Under the pieces are notes generated by a model. It did no database searches. It saw nothing but the letters and a program-made list of their open reading frames with translations, and was not told the origin of the DNA. Source: Paracoccaceae bacterium (GTDB lineage: Bacteria > Pseudomonadota > Alphaproteobacteria > Rhodobacterales > Rhodobacteraceae). Taken from it: a stretch of 8,068 bases of DNA. Made by a program: the position numbers and the translations under genes. How positions within the stretch are numbered: the stretch's first letter is position 1; each line of letters opens with the position of its first letter. Below, piece by piece: positions 1 to 6,080 of this stretch. The stretch is from NCBI GenBank assembly GCA_003447515.1, contig DLZA01000236.1, positions 1,231 through 9,298 of the forward strand. The letters run 5' to 3'.

Positions 1-983
1 TCCATAACCGCAAGTTTTGCGGTTTGGTTAGCACGGGCTTTGGCTAGCGACACTGCAAGTTCTGCATTTTCAGGGTCTTCATCCAACAAGCGGCCTGCGT
101 TCAAGATGGTAGAGGCAGTTATCTCGATTTCTGACCACAGGTGTGCGGCGCGATGTTGCAAAGCTTGAAATTGGCCAATCAAAATACCAAACTGTTTTCG
201 TTGCTGTAAATATCCGACAGTCATGCCGAACGCTCCAGACGAAAGGCCTACCATTTCTGCAGAGAGCGCTGCCTGGCCAGCTGCCAACGCAGGTTTAATT
301 ACGTCCATAGCCCTGTCGACTGTTCCAATGATGTCCTCGCCTGTCGCTTCGACCTTCTCAAAGTCAATATTCGCGGAATCTCGGGCATCAATCATGTTTT
401 GAGAAGTGCGTTTGATGCCTTCACGATCAGCGGGGATATCGAACAGTGTCAGTGCATCACCATCGCCTGTGCGGGCGAGTACAAGAAGACGGTTGGCGTT
501 AACACCATCAACCACAAAAGTTTTATTGCCCGAGAGCTCGAACCCATTACCTACTTTTTTTGCCTCCATCATTGTACATTCAGGGTTATGTTTCGAGCCT
601 TCATCGATTGCAAGGCCATATGTTACGTCCCCGGCCGCGATGCCCGAAAGCGCCTCTGTTGCGCGAGGGTTGTCTCTAGAATGGCGGAGGGCAGTGGCAG
701 CTACAACAGCAGTGGAAATAAACGGACTAGACACCAATGTTTTGCCCATTTCAGAGGCGAGCAAATTGGCTGCTGTGTGGCCCATGTCAATGCCACCTTG
801 ATCCTCAGGAACTAAAACACCTGTCCACCCTAAGTCAGCCATTTGTTTCCACAATTCTGGATTGTAGGCTTTCCCGGCATCTCGCAATTCGCGAAATTTT
901 TTGATCGGAGACGCGTCATCAAGAAAGCCGCGTGCGCTATCAACTAGCATTGTTTCATCTTCGGATAATGTGAGATTAACCAT
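1..983 (-). CDS. acyl-CoA dehydrogenase, small/beta-type subunit (PimD-like), 3' end beyond window
   Basis: An open frame starts at ATG (983-981) and runs without a stop to the left edge: 327 codons. The family is usually about 370-390 aa, so roughly 50 residues of the C-terminus are missing. The family is shown by the helical N-terminal region, the middle beta domain, and a strong C-terminal-domain motif at residues 258-280 (YLQQRKQFG, then IGQFQALQHRAA), which in this family contacts FAD and forms the dimer interface. The usual YxEPGxGSD flavin motif is absent; the equivalent place (about 122-130) reads YGLAIDEGS, typical of the small subunit of two-gene enzymes such as PimC/PimD. The expected role is alpha,beta-dehydrogenation of an acyl-CoA in the cytoplasm, together with the protein encoded immediately upstream. 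The start lies 6 bp after that gene's stop, behind a GGGGTAGG-like ribosome site, so the two are surely co-transcribed. The catalytic base region cannot be checked because it lies outside the window. The family call is firm; the subunit role is inferred. Confidence 0.9.
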   Translation of the reverse strand, partial: MVNLTLSEDETMLVDSARGFLDDASPIKKFRELRDAGKAYNPELWKQMADLGWTGVLVPEDQGGIDMGHTAANLLASEMGKTLVSSPFISTAVVAATALRHSRDNPRATEALSGIAAGDVTYGLAIDEGSKHNPECTMMEAKKVGNGFELSGNKTFVVDGVNANRLLVLARTGDGDALTLFDIPADREGIKRTSQNMIDARDSANIDFEKVEATGEDIIGTVDRAMDVIKPALAAGQAALSAEMVGLSSGAFGMTVGYLQQRKQFGILIGQFQALQHRAAHLWSEIEITASTILNAGRLLDEDPENAELAVSLAKARANQTAKLAVM

Positions 984-989
984 TGTTAC

Positions 990-2162
990 CTACCCCGGAA
1001 GCCCAAGAACACGCTTTGAAAGAATAGATAACATCACTTCTGATGTGCCACCCTCGATCGAATTTGCTTTGGTACGCAGCCAGTCTGCAGGTAACGAGCC
1101 CGTTGCTCCATCCCATTCTAGCGCCGTTGAACCACCGGCGGACATGAACAATTCGTGTTTGCGTTTGTTCAGCTCCGTCCCAGCATATTTCAACATAGCA
1201 GAAGCGTCGCCAACACCCTGCCCATCAGCAGCTTGGTCTTTGTATCGCTCAATGGTTAGTTCTACCGCCATTTCTTCGATGTCAGTAGCAATAGCTTCTG
1301 CCCGCAAAGATGTGTCCATTTCACCGTTGCCAGCATCCGCTAACACTTTGCCTATGGAGCGTGCCGCGCCACGTGACGAGCCCGAGTTAGAAATCATTTC
1401 TCGTTCATGGGTCAGCAGATACTTCGCCACATCCCAGCCTTTGTTTACCTCGCCTACAATCTGTTTTTTTGGGACCTTCACATCGTCAAAAAAGGTTTCG
1501 CAGAATGGAGAGGCCCCCGAGATCAATTTAATGGGCCGCGTGGTGACGCCACCACCATCCATGTCGAACAGTAGGAAGGAGATACCCTTATGTTTGGGAG
1601 CCTCTTTGTCCGTGCGGATCAACGCGAAGATCCAGTCTGCTTTGTCAGCGTATGAGGTCCAAACTTTTTGGCCATTAACTATCCAGTGATCCCCCATATC
1701 TTCGCCCCGGGACTGCACGTTGGCAAGATCGGACCCGGCGCCAGGTTCAGAGTAACCCTGACACCAACGGATCTCACCACGGCAGATAGGCGGGAGATAG
1801 TGGAGTTTTTGCTCATGGGACCCGAAGTGCAAAAGCGCCGGACCAAGCATCCAGATTCCAAAAGAGAGAAGCGGCATACGCGCATTGATCGCCTCTAGTT
1901 CTTCTAACCAAACCTTTTCTTGATCGCGAGAGAAGCCGCCACCGCCGTATTCAACCGGCCATGTTGGGCAGGTCAATCTGTTCTCAGAACATACTTCCAT
2001 CCACTGTTTTTGGTCTTCGGATTCGAACTGAAAATCTTTACCACCCCAACAAGTAGCCTCTTGCGACATGTCGCCATCGCGTACACCATCGGGACAGTTT
2101 TCGCCTAGCCATTTTCGGATCTCTCCGCGAAATGTTTCGATATTAGAGGTGTCGAACGGCAT
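990..2162 (-). CDS. acyl-CoA dehydrogenase, large/alpha-type subunit (PimC-like)
   Basis: A complete 390-aa flavoprotein of normal length for the family, predicted cytoplasmic. It should oxidise an acyl-CoA to the 2-enoyl-CoA and pass electrons to an electron-transfer flavoprotein. Visible motifs are the N-terminal helical domain (about 1-130), the FAD signature YSEPGAGSD at 137-145, WTSYA at 168-172 in the beta domain, and the C-terminal segment ANSIEGGTSE at 366-375. Glu370 there sits where the catalytic base of medium-chain acyl-CoA dehydrogenases lies. The sequence resembles the large subunit of pimeloyl-CoA dehydrogenase (PimC) and similar proteins, but the substrate (long-chain, dicarboxylic, branched or ring-bearing) cannot be assigned. 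The ATG at 2162 is preceded by GGGAGAG (2167-2173, minus strand), a good ribosome site. The stop is TAG at 992-990, and the partner dehydrogenase starts 6 bp further on. It is divergent from the reductase gene at 2292 and shares a 129-bp promoter region with it. Confidence 0.95.
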   Translation of the reverse strand: MPFDTSNIETFRGEIRKWLGENCPDGVRDGDMSQEATCWGGKDFQFESEDQKQWMEVCSENRLTCPTWPVEYGGGGFSRDQEKVWLEELEAINARMPLLSFGIWMLGPALLHFGSHEQKLHYLPPICRGEIRWCQGYSEPGAGSDLANVQSRGEDMGDHWIVNGQKVWTSYADKADWIFALIRTDKEAPKHKGISFLLFDMDGGGVTTRPIKLISGASPFCETFFDDVKVPKKQIVGEVNKGWDVAKYLLTHEREMISNSGSSRGAARSIGKVLADAGNGEMDTSLRAEAIATDIEEMAVELTIERYKDQAADGQGVGDASAMLKYAGTELNKRKHELFMSAGGSTALEWDGATGSLPADWLRTKANSIEGGTSEVMLSILSKRVLGLPG

Positions 2163-2291
2163 ATTACTCTCCCAAACGCAACGTCATGTTCCGCCAAGCA
2201 GAATTGCATTCCACTTCTAAGTTGACAAGCCATTCCACCCCGCCAATCGTTATCGGTGATGTAACGTCATTTTGGAATTGGGAGTGCAGAT
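2163..2291. promoter_or_regulatory. divergent promoter region with repeated 8-mers
   Basis: This is the only non-coding DNA between the divergent dehydrogenase and reductase genes, so it must hold both promoters. AACGTCAT occurs at 2180-2187 and again at 2263-2270. Each copy lies in an imperfect dyad: 2180-2190 with AAC/GTT ends, and 2257-2269 with TGA/TCA ends. CATTCCAC also occurs twice, at 2207-2214 and 2231-2238. A perfect TTGACA lies at 2222-2227 on the plus strand, but no convincing -10 hexamer follows at 16-18 bp. Ribosome sites are GGGAG at 2280-2284 (plus) and GGGAGAG at 2167-2173 (minus). The repeats could be operator half-sites of a local regulator, which is inference. Confidence 0.5.
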
Positions 2292-3287
2292 ATGCGTGCG
2301 ATGGTGAGTGTTGAAGTGGGTGGACCAGATGCTTTGGTGATGACTGAGGGTGAAACCCCGAGCCCAAAAAAGGATGAGGTGGTAATCCGTGTGCGGGCGG
2401 CGGGTGTTAACTTTCCTGATACTTTGATCATTCGCGATTTGTACCAAATTAAACCACCGCGCCCGTTTGCACCGGGCGGAGAGGTGGCCGGCGATATCGA
2501 GGCAGTGGGCGAAGGTGTGGATCATTTAAGCGTAGGGCAGCGAGTGTTGGCTGTGCCTGGGTTTAACGGGTTTGCAACGCATGTCGTAGCGCACAAATCA
2601 GGTGTGGTACCTATTCCCGATACGATGCCATATGATCAAGCATCGTGTTTTATTCTAACTTATGGCACTTCACACTATGCTCTGAGGCAGCGCGCTCAAT
2701 TGAAGGCGGGTGAGACATTGTTAATACTTGGCGCCGCTGGCGGTGTGGGTGCAGCGGCAATTGAGCTGGGTAAAGCAATGGGTGCGAAAGTCATTGCGGC
2801 AGTATCGTCTGAGGAAAAGGCGGCGTTTTGTAGGAATTTAGGTGCAGATGAGACACTCATATATCCGCGTGAGATGGACCGTGATGCACAAAAAGCGTTT
2901 TCTGGTGCCATTAAAGAGCTTGCTGGCCCAAACGGTGTTAACGTAGTCTATGATGCCGTTGGCGGAAACTACTCAGAACCTGCGGTACGGACCATGGCTT
3001 GGGAGGGCCGGTTCTTGGTAATCGGCTTCCCTGCCGGAATTCCAAAACTACCCCTGAACCTGACGCTGCTTAAGAACTGTCAGGTAGTTGGTGTGTTCTG
3101 GGGTGCGTTTACACGGATGGAGCCAGATGTGCATCAATCAAACCTAAAAGAGCTGTTCGACTGGTGGGAGAAAGAGTTGATTAAGCCACAAATTTCCGCG
3201 AGCTTCACATTAGAAAACGCCGGGGATGCCCTGAAGTTATTAGAAGATCGCAAGGTGCTTGGTAAGGTTGTGATTAACGTTGACTAG
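2292..3287 (+). CDS. zinc-free NADPH:quinone oxidoreductase-like medium-chain reductase
   Basis: A 331-aa member of the medium-chain dehydrogenase/reductase superfamily, of normal length. The N-terminal GroES-like catalytic domain (about 1-125) includes the family-typical AAGVNFPD at 36-43 and APGGEVAG at 60-67. The Rossmann nucleotide-binding loop GAAGGVG lies at 147-153, and VVYDAVGG further on belongs to the cofactor-binding core. The cysteine and histidine ligands of the catalytic and structural zincs of alcohol dehydrogenases are not seen, so it belongs to the zinc-independent quinone oxidoreductase group. Members reduce quinones or activated (conjugated) double bonds with NADPH; the natural substrate here is unknown. 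The first ATG is preceded by GGGAG at 2280-2284, 7 bp away; an in-frame ATG three codons later has weaker support. It is a single gene, divergent from the acyl-CoA dehydrogenase pair, so it may reduce an enoyl or enone intermediate of that pathway (inference). A strong inverted repeat about 70 bp downstream may end its transcript. Confidence 0.93.
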   Translation: MRAMVSVEVGGPDALVMTEGETPSPKKDEVVIRVRAAGVNFPDTLIIRDLYQIKPPRPFAPGGEVAGDIEAVGEGVDHLSVGQRVLAVPGFNGFATHVVAHKSGVVPIPDTMPYDQASCFILTYGTSHYALRQRAQLKAGETLLILGAAGGVGAAAIELGKAMGAKVIAAVSSEEKAAFCRNLGADETLIYPREMDRDAQKAFSGAIKELAGPNGVNVVYDAVGGNYSEPAVRTMAWEGRFLVIGFPAGIPKLPLNLTLLKNCQVVGVFWGAFTRMEPDVHQSNLKELFDWWEKELIKPQISASFTLENAGDALKLLEDRKVLGKVVINVD

Positions 3288-3357
3288 GCGCGAAAATGTT
3301 ACAAGTACCTTCATCCTCCTCCTTGCGCTTGTTTGGTAGCCAAAATCTAGGTTCAGA

Positions 3358-3386
3358 CGCACGCATGCTAGCGTGCGTGCGCCTTT
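3358..3386 (+). terminator. GC-rich hairpin, possible terminator of the reductase transcript
   Basis: Arms CGCACGCA (3358-3365) and TGCGTGCG (3374-3381) are exact reverse complements. They flank a T/G wobble pair (3366/3373) around the self-complementary GCTAGC (3367-3372), so the 24-bp dyad has a single imperfect pair. A short run TTT (3384-3386) follows. The stem is strong enough for a terminator, but the T tract is much shorter than usual. A protein-binding dyad or a transcript-end stabiliser is an alternative. It lies at the change from moderate-GC DNA to the AT-rich central stretch. Confidence 0.45.
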
Positions 3387-3390
3387 GAAT

Positions 3391-3410
3391 ACTTTTAAAA
3401 GTAGTATACT
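3391..3410 (+). promoter_or_regulatory. two abutting palindromes with a possible -10 for the membrane protein gene
   Basis: ACTTTTAAAAGT (3391-3402) is a perfect 12-bp palindrome and AGTATACT (3403-3410) a perfect 8-bp one, lying end to end. TATACT (3405-3410) resembles a -10 hexamer, about 43 bp before the start at 3454. The best -35-like TTGAAT (3385-3390) is only 14 bp upstream, so the promoter is weakly supported. The palindromes could serve as an operator over it. Confidence 0.3.
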
Positions 3411-3453
3411 GACCAACTGTCTTTTTTGAGAAAAACCTAATGGGACTAACCGG

Positions 3454-4023
3454 ATGTTTATTGATTGGGCCAAGGCTATTACGAAAGTTACATTAGGTGG
3501 TCTACTCATTGGAAAGTTGCATTCTTATCCTACTTTCTTGGCCTTCTTGTTATGCTTTTATTTCATAACCAGAATTTACTCACAAAAATCATCTTTAGTT
3601 TGGGCTCAAAATAAATTTCAGATTCTTACGGGCATGACTGTAAGTTTTCTTTTTGGATTTATCGTAGAATGGTTGGGAACAGATTTAGAATTTTGGATCT
3701 ATCAATCGTATCCTGAATATTTTGTAAAATTTCCTCCATGGGTTCCAATTGCTTGGGCACTGGCTTACAAAACTTTTTTCGAGTTAGAACAGAGCTTTAT
3801 CAATTTTGGGCCTGTCAAAAAAACCACCGCAGTGCTACTAATGTTTGTGACCTTGGCCCCCTATGGTGAAATTGTGGCAATGAATTTGGGAACCTGGCAC
3901 TACACAATCTATCCACAATTTTTAATGATGCCATGGCAACCAGTTGTTTTACTGTTACTAGCACATACATTCATTCGACTTTTAACTAATTTTATCGTTG
4001 AACAGCGGAAAAGATATGAATAG
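3454..4023 (+). CDS. unrecognised integral membrane protein with an internal duplication
   Basis: 189 aa; I do not recognise the family. Hydrophobic stretches consistent with membrane segments lie at about 26-42, 57-75, 94-109, 124-142 and 160-182, so four to five helices; there is no cleavable signal peptide. The striking feature is a repeat. Residues 72-108 and 139-173 share the pattern E-x8-W-x-Y-x2-YP, then PW-x-P, and end in TF. In copy 1 these are Glu72, Trp81, Tyr83, Tyr86-Pro87, Pro95-Trp96, Pro98 and Thr107-Phe108. In copy 2 they are Glu139, Trp148, Tyr150, Tyr153-Pro154, Pro160-Trp161, Pro163 and Thr172-Phe173. Conserved acid and aromatic residues near helix ends recall carotenoid cyclase/hydratase-type membrane enzymes, but this is only a resemblance of layout. 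ATG 3454 is the first start after an in-frame TGA; GGGA at 3442-3445 is a modest ribosome site. The gene is about 36% G+C by hand count, well below its neighbours, and stands alone, which suggests separate acquisition. Confidence 0.8.
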   Translation: MFIDWAKAITKVTLGGLLIGKLHSYPTFLAFLLCFYFITRIYSQKSSLVWAQNKFQILTGMTVSFLFGFIVEWLGTDLEFWIYQSYPEYFVKFPPWVPIAWALAYKTFFELEQSFINFGPVKKTTAVLLMFVTLAPYGEIVAMNLGTWHYTIYPQFLMMPWQPVVLLLLAHTFIRLLTNFIVEQRKRYE

Positions 4024-4420
4024 GTGCAACATAATTTGCTGATTAGTTGCTTTTGCCATTTCCCATAACGTTTCTTTCCGGAAATAAGCGCCAAGTTGTT
4101 AGATTGTTTTCAATCAATAACGAAACAAAAACGTGCAAAATTTGTTACCTTCAAAAGTTATTATAGTATCATTAAAACTTGAAATTTCTTCAGTCGAACG
4201 CGTTCAATTGCTTCAAATGCAACGAATAACCGAGTGAGCCAAATTATTTGGGGATGAGTTTCTAATGCCCAGTCCTTTTGCATCTTTACGAAACTCTGGT
4301 AGGGCTTTTGCAGTAAATCAAAAGGTGCTTTAAAAAAGCCATAATCAGCACAACCATACAAATCTCTCTAACCTAAAGATGACACGATAGCTTCTTAAGG
4401 CTCCAGATGGTACAAGTGAC
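4024..4420. other. AT-rich convergent intergenic region, no convincing gene
   Basis: 397 bp between the 3' ends of the membrane protein and phosphatase genes. Perfect 10-bp dyads lie at 4075-4084 (TTTCCGGAAA) and 4196-4205 (GAACGCGTTC). GCAAC (4026-4030) can pair with GTTGC (4046-4050), which is followed by TTTT (4051-4054); this is a weak terminator candidate for the membrane protein gene. A 66-codon minus-strand frame (4361-4161) opens with TTG and has a stop two codons upstream. Its product is unrecognised and it lacks a well-spaced ribosome site, so I do not call it as a gene. I saw no RNA gene here. Confidence 0.6.
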
Positions 4421-5074
4421 TTATAAATGATTGCAGTCATTGAAACTGCGCACAAAGTATCTCTCAGGCGTGATAACAACATTATGTATCGAACCATTAC
4501 TAGCACCAATCATCGCGAACGGCTGGCATCCTGTGGCTATCGACATGATTGCACCAATAACACCGCCATGGACAACAAATGCTACCCGTTGATCCGCATG
4601 GCTTTCCAGCAAACGGTTTAAACCGCGTTTGACCCTTGCGTGTAACTGCGCAGTGGTTTCGGCCCCGGGAATATGACCCCACTCTTGCTCTGCTTTAGCT
4701 TGTTGAAACTCTGGAGCTCCCTCAGCCGATTTAATTCGATAAAGGCCGCCATCCCAGTCGCCCAAACATATCTCGCGCATGTCTGCATCTTCAGCAGGGA
4801 TCATACCTTTATGAGCAGCCAAGGGCGCCATTGTTTGGTGTGTCCGCTGCAGCGAAGTTACATAGAGCGCATCGAAATGTTCATCTTTCAAACGCAAACC
4901 TACAGCGACGGCCTGTGCTTCACCCCGTTCATGCAGGGGCGGATCACCGTGGCCATCTTTCATAGGGAATAACTTACCAGGCTCGGCAGCGATGGTTTCG
5001 CCATGACGGATGAAGATAACGTCAACCGCACCTCTTGGCACTTCAAAACGGTGTTGGTGGTATTTTTTTGTCAT
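4421..5074 (-). CDS. histidine phosphatase family protein (phosphoglycerate-mutase-like fold)
   Basis: 217 aa, cytoplasmic, complete. The catalytic set of the family is visible. IRHGE at 22-26 has His24 as the residue that becomes phosphorylated; Arg77 lies in the SLQRTHQT segment (74-81); Glu101 in REICLGDWDG is the likely general acid; VVHGG at 167-171 carries the second histidine, His169. The asparagine and tryptophan that follow RHG in true phosphoglycerate mutases are absent (the text after RHGET is IAAEPGK). A phosphatase is therefore more likely than a glycolytic mutase, and the substrate is unknown. ATG at 5074 has AGAGAG a few bases upstream on the minus strand. It is divergent from the dehalogenase operon across 109 bp. 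Such a phosphatase beside acyl-CoA genes might act on a phosphorylated or nucleotide-linked metabolite, but nothing in the sequence proves a link. Confidence 0.93.
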   Translation of the reverse strand: MTKKYHQHRFEVPRGAVDVIFIRHGETIAAEPGKLFPMKDGHGDPPLHERGEAQAVAVGLRLKDEHFDALYVTSLQRTHQTMAPLAAHKGMIPAEDADMREICLGDWDGGLYRIKSAEGAPEFQQAKAEQEWGHIPGAETTAQLHARVKRGLNRLLESHADQRVAFVVHGGVIGAIMSIATGCQPFAMIGASNGSIHNVVITPERYFVRSFNDCNHL

Positions 5075-5183
5075 TCGCTCTCTTACTTGCCGCGACGTCG
5101 TAGCTGGCCTTTAATTGACAGATTTGCGTATCTGTTCATAGGCTTTTCATATATAATTCGAACCGTCAAACTAGAGTTGCCCA
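5075..5183. promoter_or_regulatory. divergent promoter region, phosphatase / dehalogenase operon
   Basis: 109 bp serving both directions. A perfect TATAAT lies at 5152-5157, 26 bp before the dehalogenase start, and would place transcription start near 5164 with a leader of about 20 nt. A perfect TTGACA lies at 5115-5120 but is 31 bp from that TATAAT, too far for one standard promoter; no good -35 is seen at 16-18 bp. CGACGTCG (5093-5100) is an 8-bp palindrome close to the phosphatase start and could be an operator. The absence of a strong -35 is compatible with an activator-dependent promoter (inference). Confidence 0.4.
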
Positions 5184-6080
5184 ATGGACGTACTTCGCAC
5201 GCCAGATGATCAATTTATAAACCTACCTAATTGGGATCTTACTCCTAATTATATCGATGATTTAGCAGGTTATGAAAACCTGCGCGTACATTTCATTGAT
5301 GAGGGTCCGAAAAATGCGGAACGTGTGTTTTTGTGCCTGCATGGGCAACCGACTTGGTCTTATCTGTATCGTAAAATGATACCCGAATTTGTTGCATCGG
5401 GTGCGCGAGTGATTGCGCCTGACTGGCTTGGTTTTGGCAGATCGGATAAGCCGTTATCAGACGATACCTATGGGTTCAACTTCCATCGGAATATGATGAT
5501 AGCATTCGTTCAAGCTTTGAACTTAAGAAATATCACACTGGTCGTGCAGGATTGGGGCGGCCTGCTCGGCCTAACCCTACCCCAAGAATTTCCAAATCGA
5601 GTATCACGCCTTCTGGTGATGAACACAACAATTGCAATCGGCACGCCTGCGGGCAAAGGGTTCAATGATTGGCGCGCTTACAACAAAGCAAACCCTGACA
5701 TGAACATTGCCGGCCTGATGGCCCGCTCCACGCCAATCTTATCCAAAGCCGAAATAGCCGCCTATGGGGCACCGTTTCCCGATGTAACCTACAAGGCCGG
5801 CGTGCGCCGCTTCCCAGATATGGTAATGACCAGCACAAAAATGGAAGGAGTGGATGTATCAAAACAGGCCGTAAATTTCTACCAGAATGACTGGCAGGGT
5901 GACAGCTTCATGGCCATTGGGATGCAAGATCCCGTCTTGGGGCCACCTGTCATGAATTGGTTGAAAGGTATTATTAATAAATGCCCAGAACCACTTACAG
6001 TAGCCGAAGCGGGACATTTTGTGCAAGAATGGGGTGGGCCAATAGCGACTGCCGCGATGAAACATTGGGGAGATATTTAA
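5184..6080 (+). CDS. haloalkane dehalogenase, HLD-I subfamily (DhlA-like)
   Basis: A 298-aa alpha/beta-hydrolase that closely follows Xanthobacter DhlA from the start (RTPD, then NY-DDL-GY) to the end (AGHFVQE). Family members hydrolyse carbon-halogen bonds to an alcohol plus halide, without cofactor, in the cytoplasm. The full active site is visible. The nucleophile is Asp123 in VVQDWGG (120-126); the halide-binding tryptophans are Trp124 and, in the cap, Trp163 (FNDWRAY); the acid is Asp249 (GMQDPVLGP); the base is His278 (AGHFVQE). Gln55 in HGQPTW takes the place of DhlA Glu56. Between core and cap (about 148-175) it is some 11-12 residues shorter than 310-aa DhlA, and lacks the repeated segment that DhlA carries there. 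The start is fixed by the match to the DhlA N-terminus; the ribosome site is weak. The stop TAA abuts the next ATG, so this is the first gene of a three-gene operon. Activity on halogenated compounds is strongly suggested, but the actual substrate is unknown. Confidence 0.93.
   Translation: MDVLRTPDDQFINLPNWDLTPNYIDDLAGYENLRVHFIDEGPKNAERVFLCLHGQPTWSYLYRKMIPEFVASGARVIAPDWLGFGRSDKPLSDDTYGFNFHRNMMIAFVQALNLRNITLVVQDWGGLLGLTLPQEFPNRVSRLLVMNTTIAIGTPAGKGFNDWRAYNKANPDMNIAGLMARSTPILSKAEIAAYGAPFPDVTYKAGVRRFPDMVMTSTKMEGVDVSKQAVNFYQNDWQGDSFMAIGMQDPVLGPPVMNWLKGIINKCPEPLTVAEAGHFVQEWGGPIATAAMKHWGDI

Noticed and set aside
399..815. Two overlapping plus-strand frames of 131 and 138 codons
   Set aside because: Antisense to the partial acyl-CoA dehydrogenase at 1-983, whose motifs make it the real gene; neither shows a ribosome site or domain.
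901..1689. 262-codon plus-strand open frame
   Set aside because: It is antisense to the two acyl-CoA dehydrogenase genes, serine/proline-rich with no recognisable domain, and spans both their reading frames; the minus-strand genes have clear family motifs.
3454..4023. Naming the membrane protein as a carotenoid hydratase or lycopene cyclase
   Set aside because: The similarity is only in the layout of acids, aromatics and helices; no carotenoid genes are nearby and no diagnostic motif was confirmed.
5115..5157. Perfect TTGACA and perfect TATAAT as a single sigma-70 promoter
   Set aside because: The spacer is 31 bp, far outside the usable 16-18 bp; only the TATAAT is kept as a likely -10.
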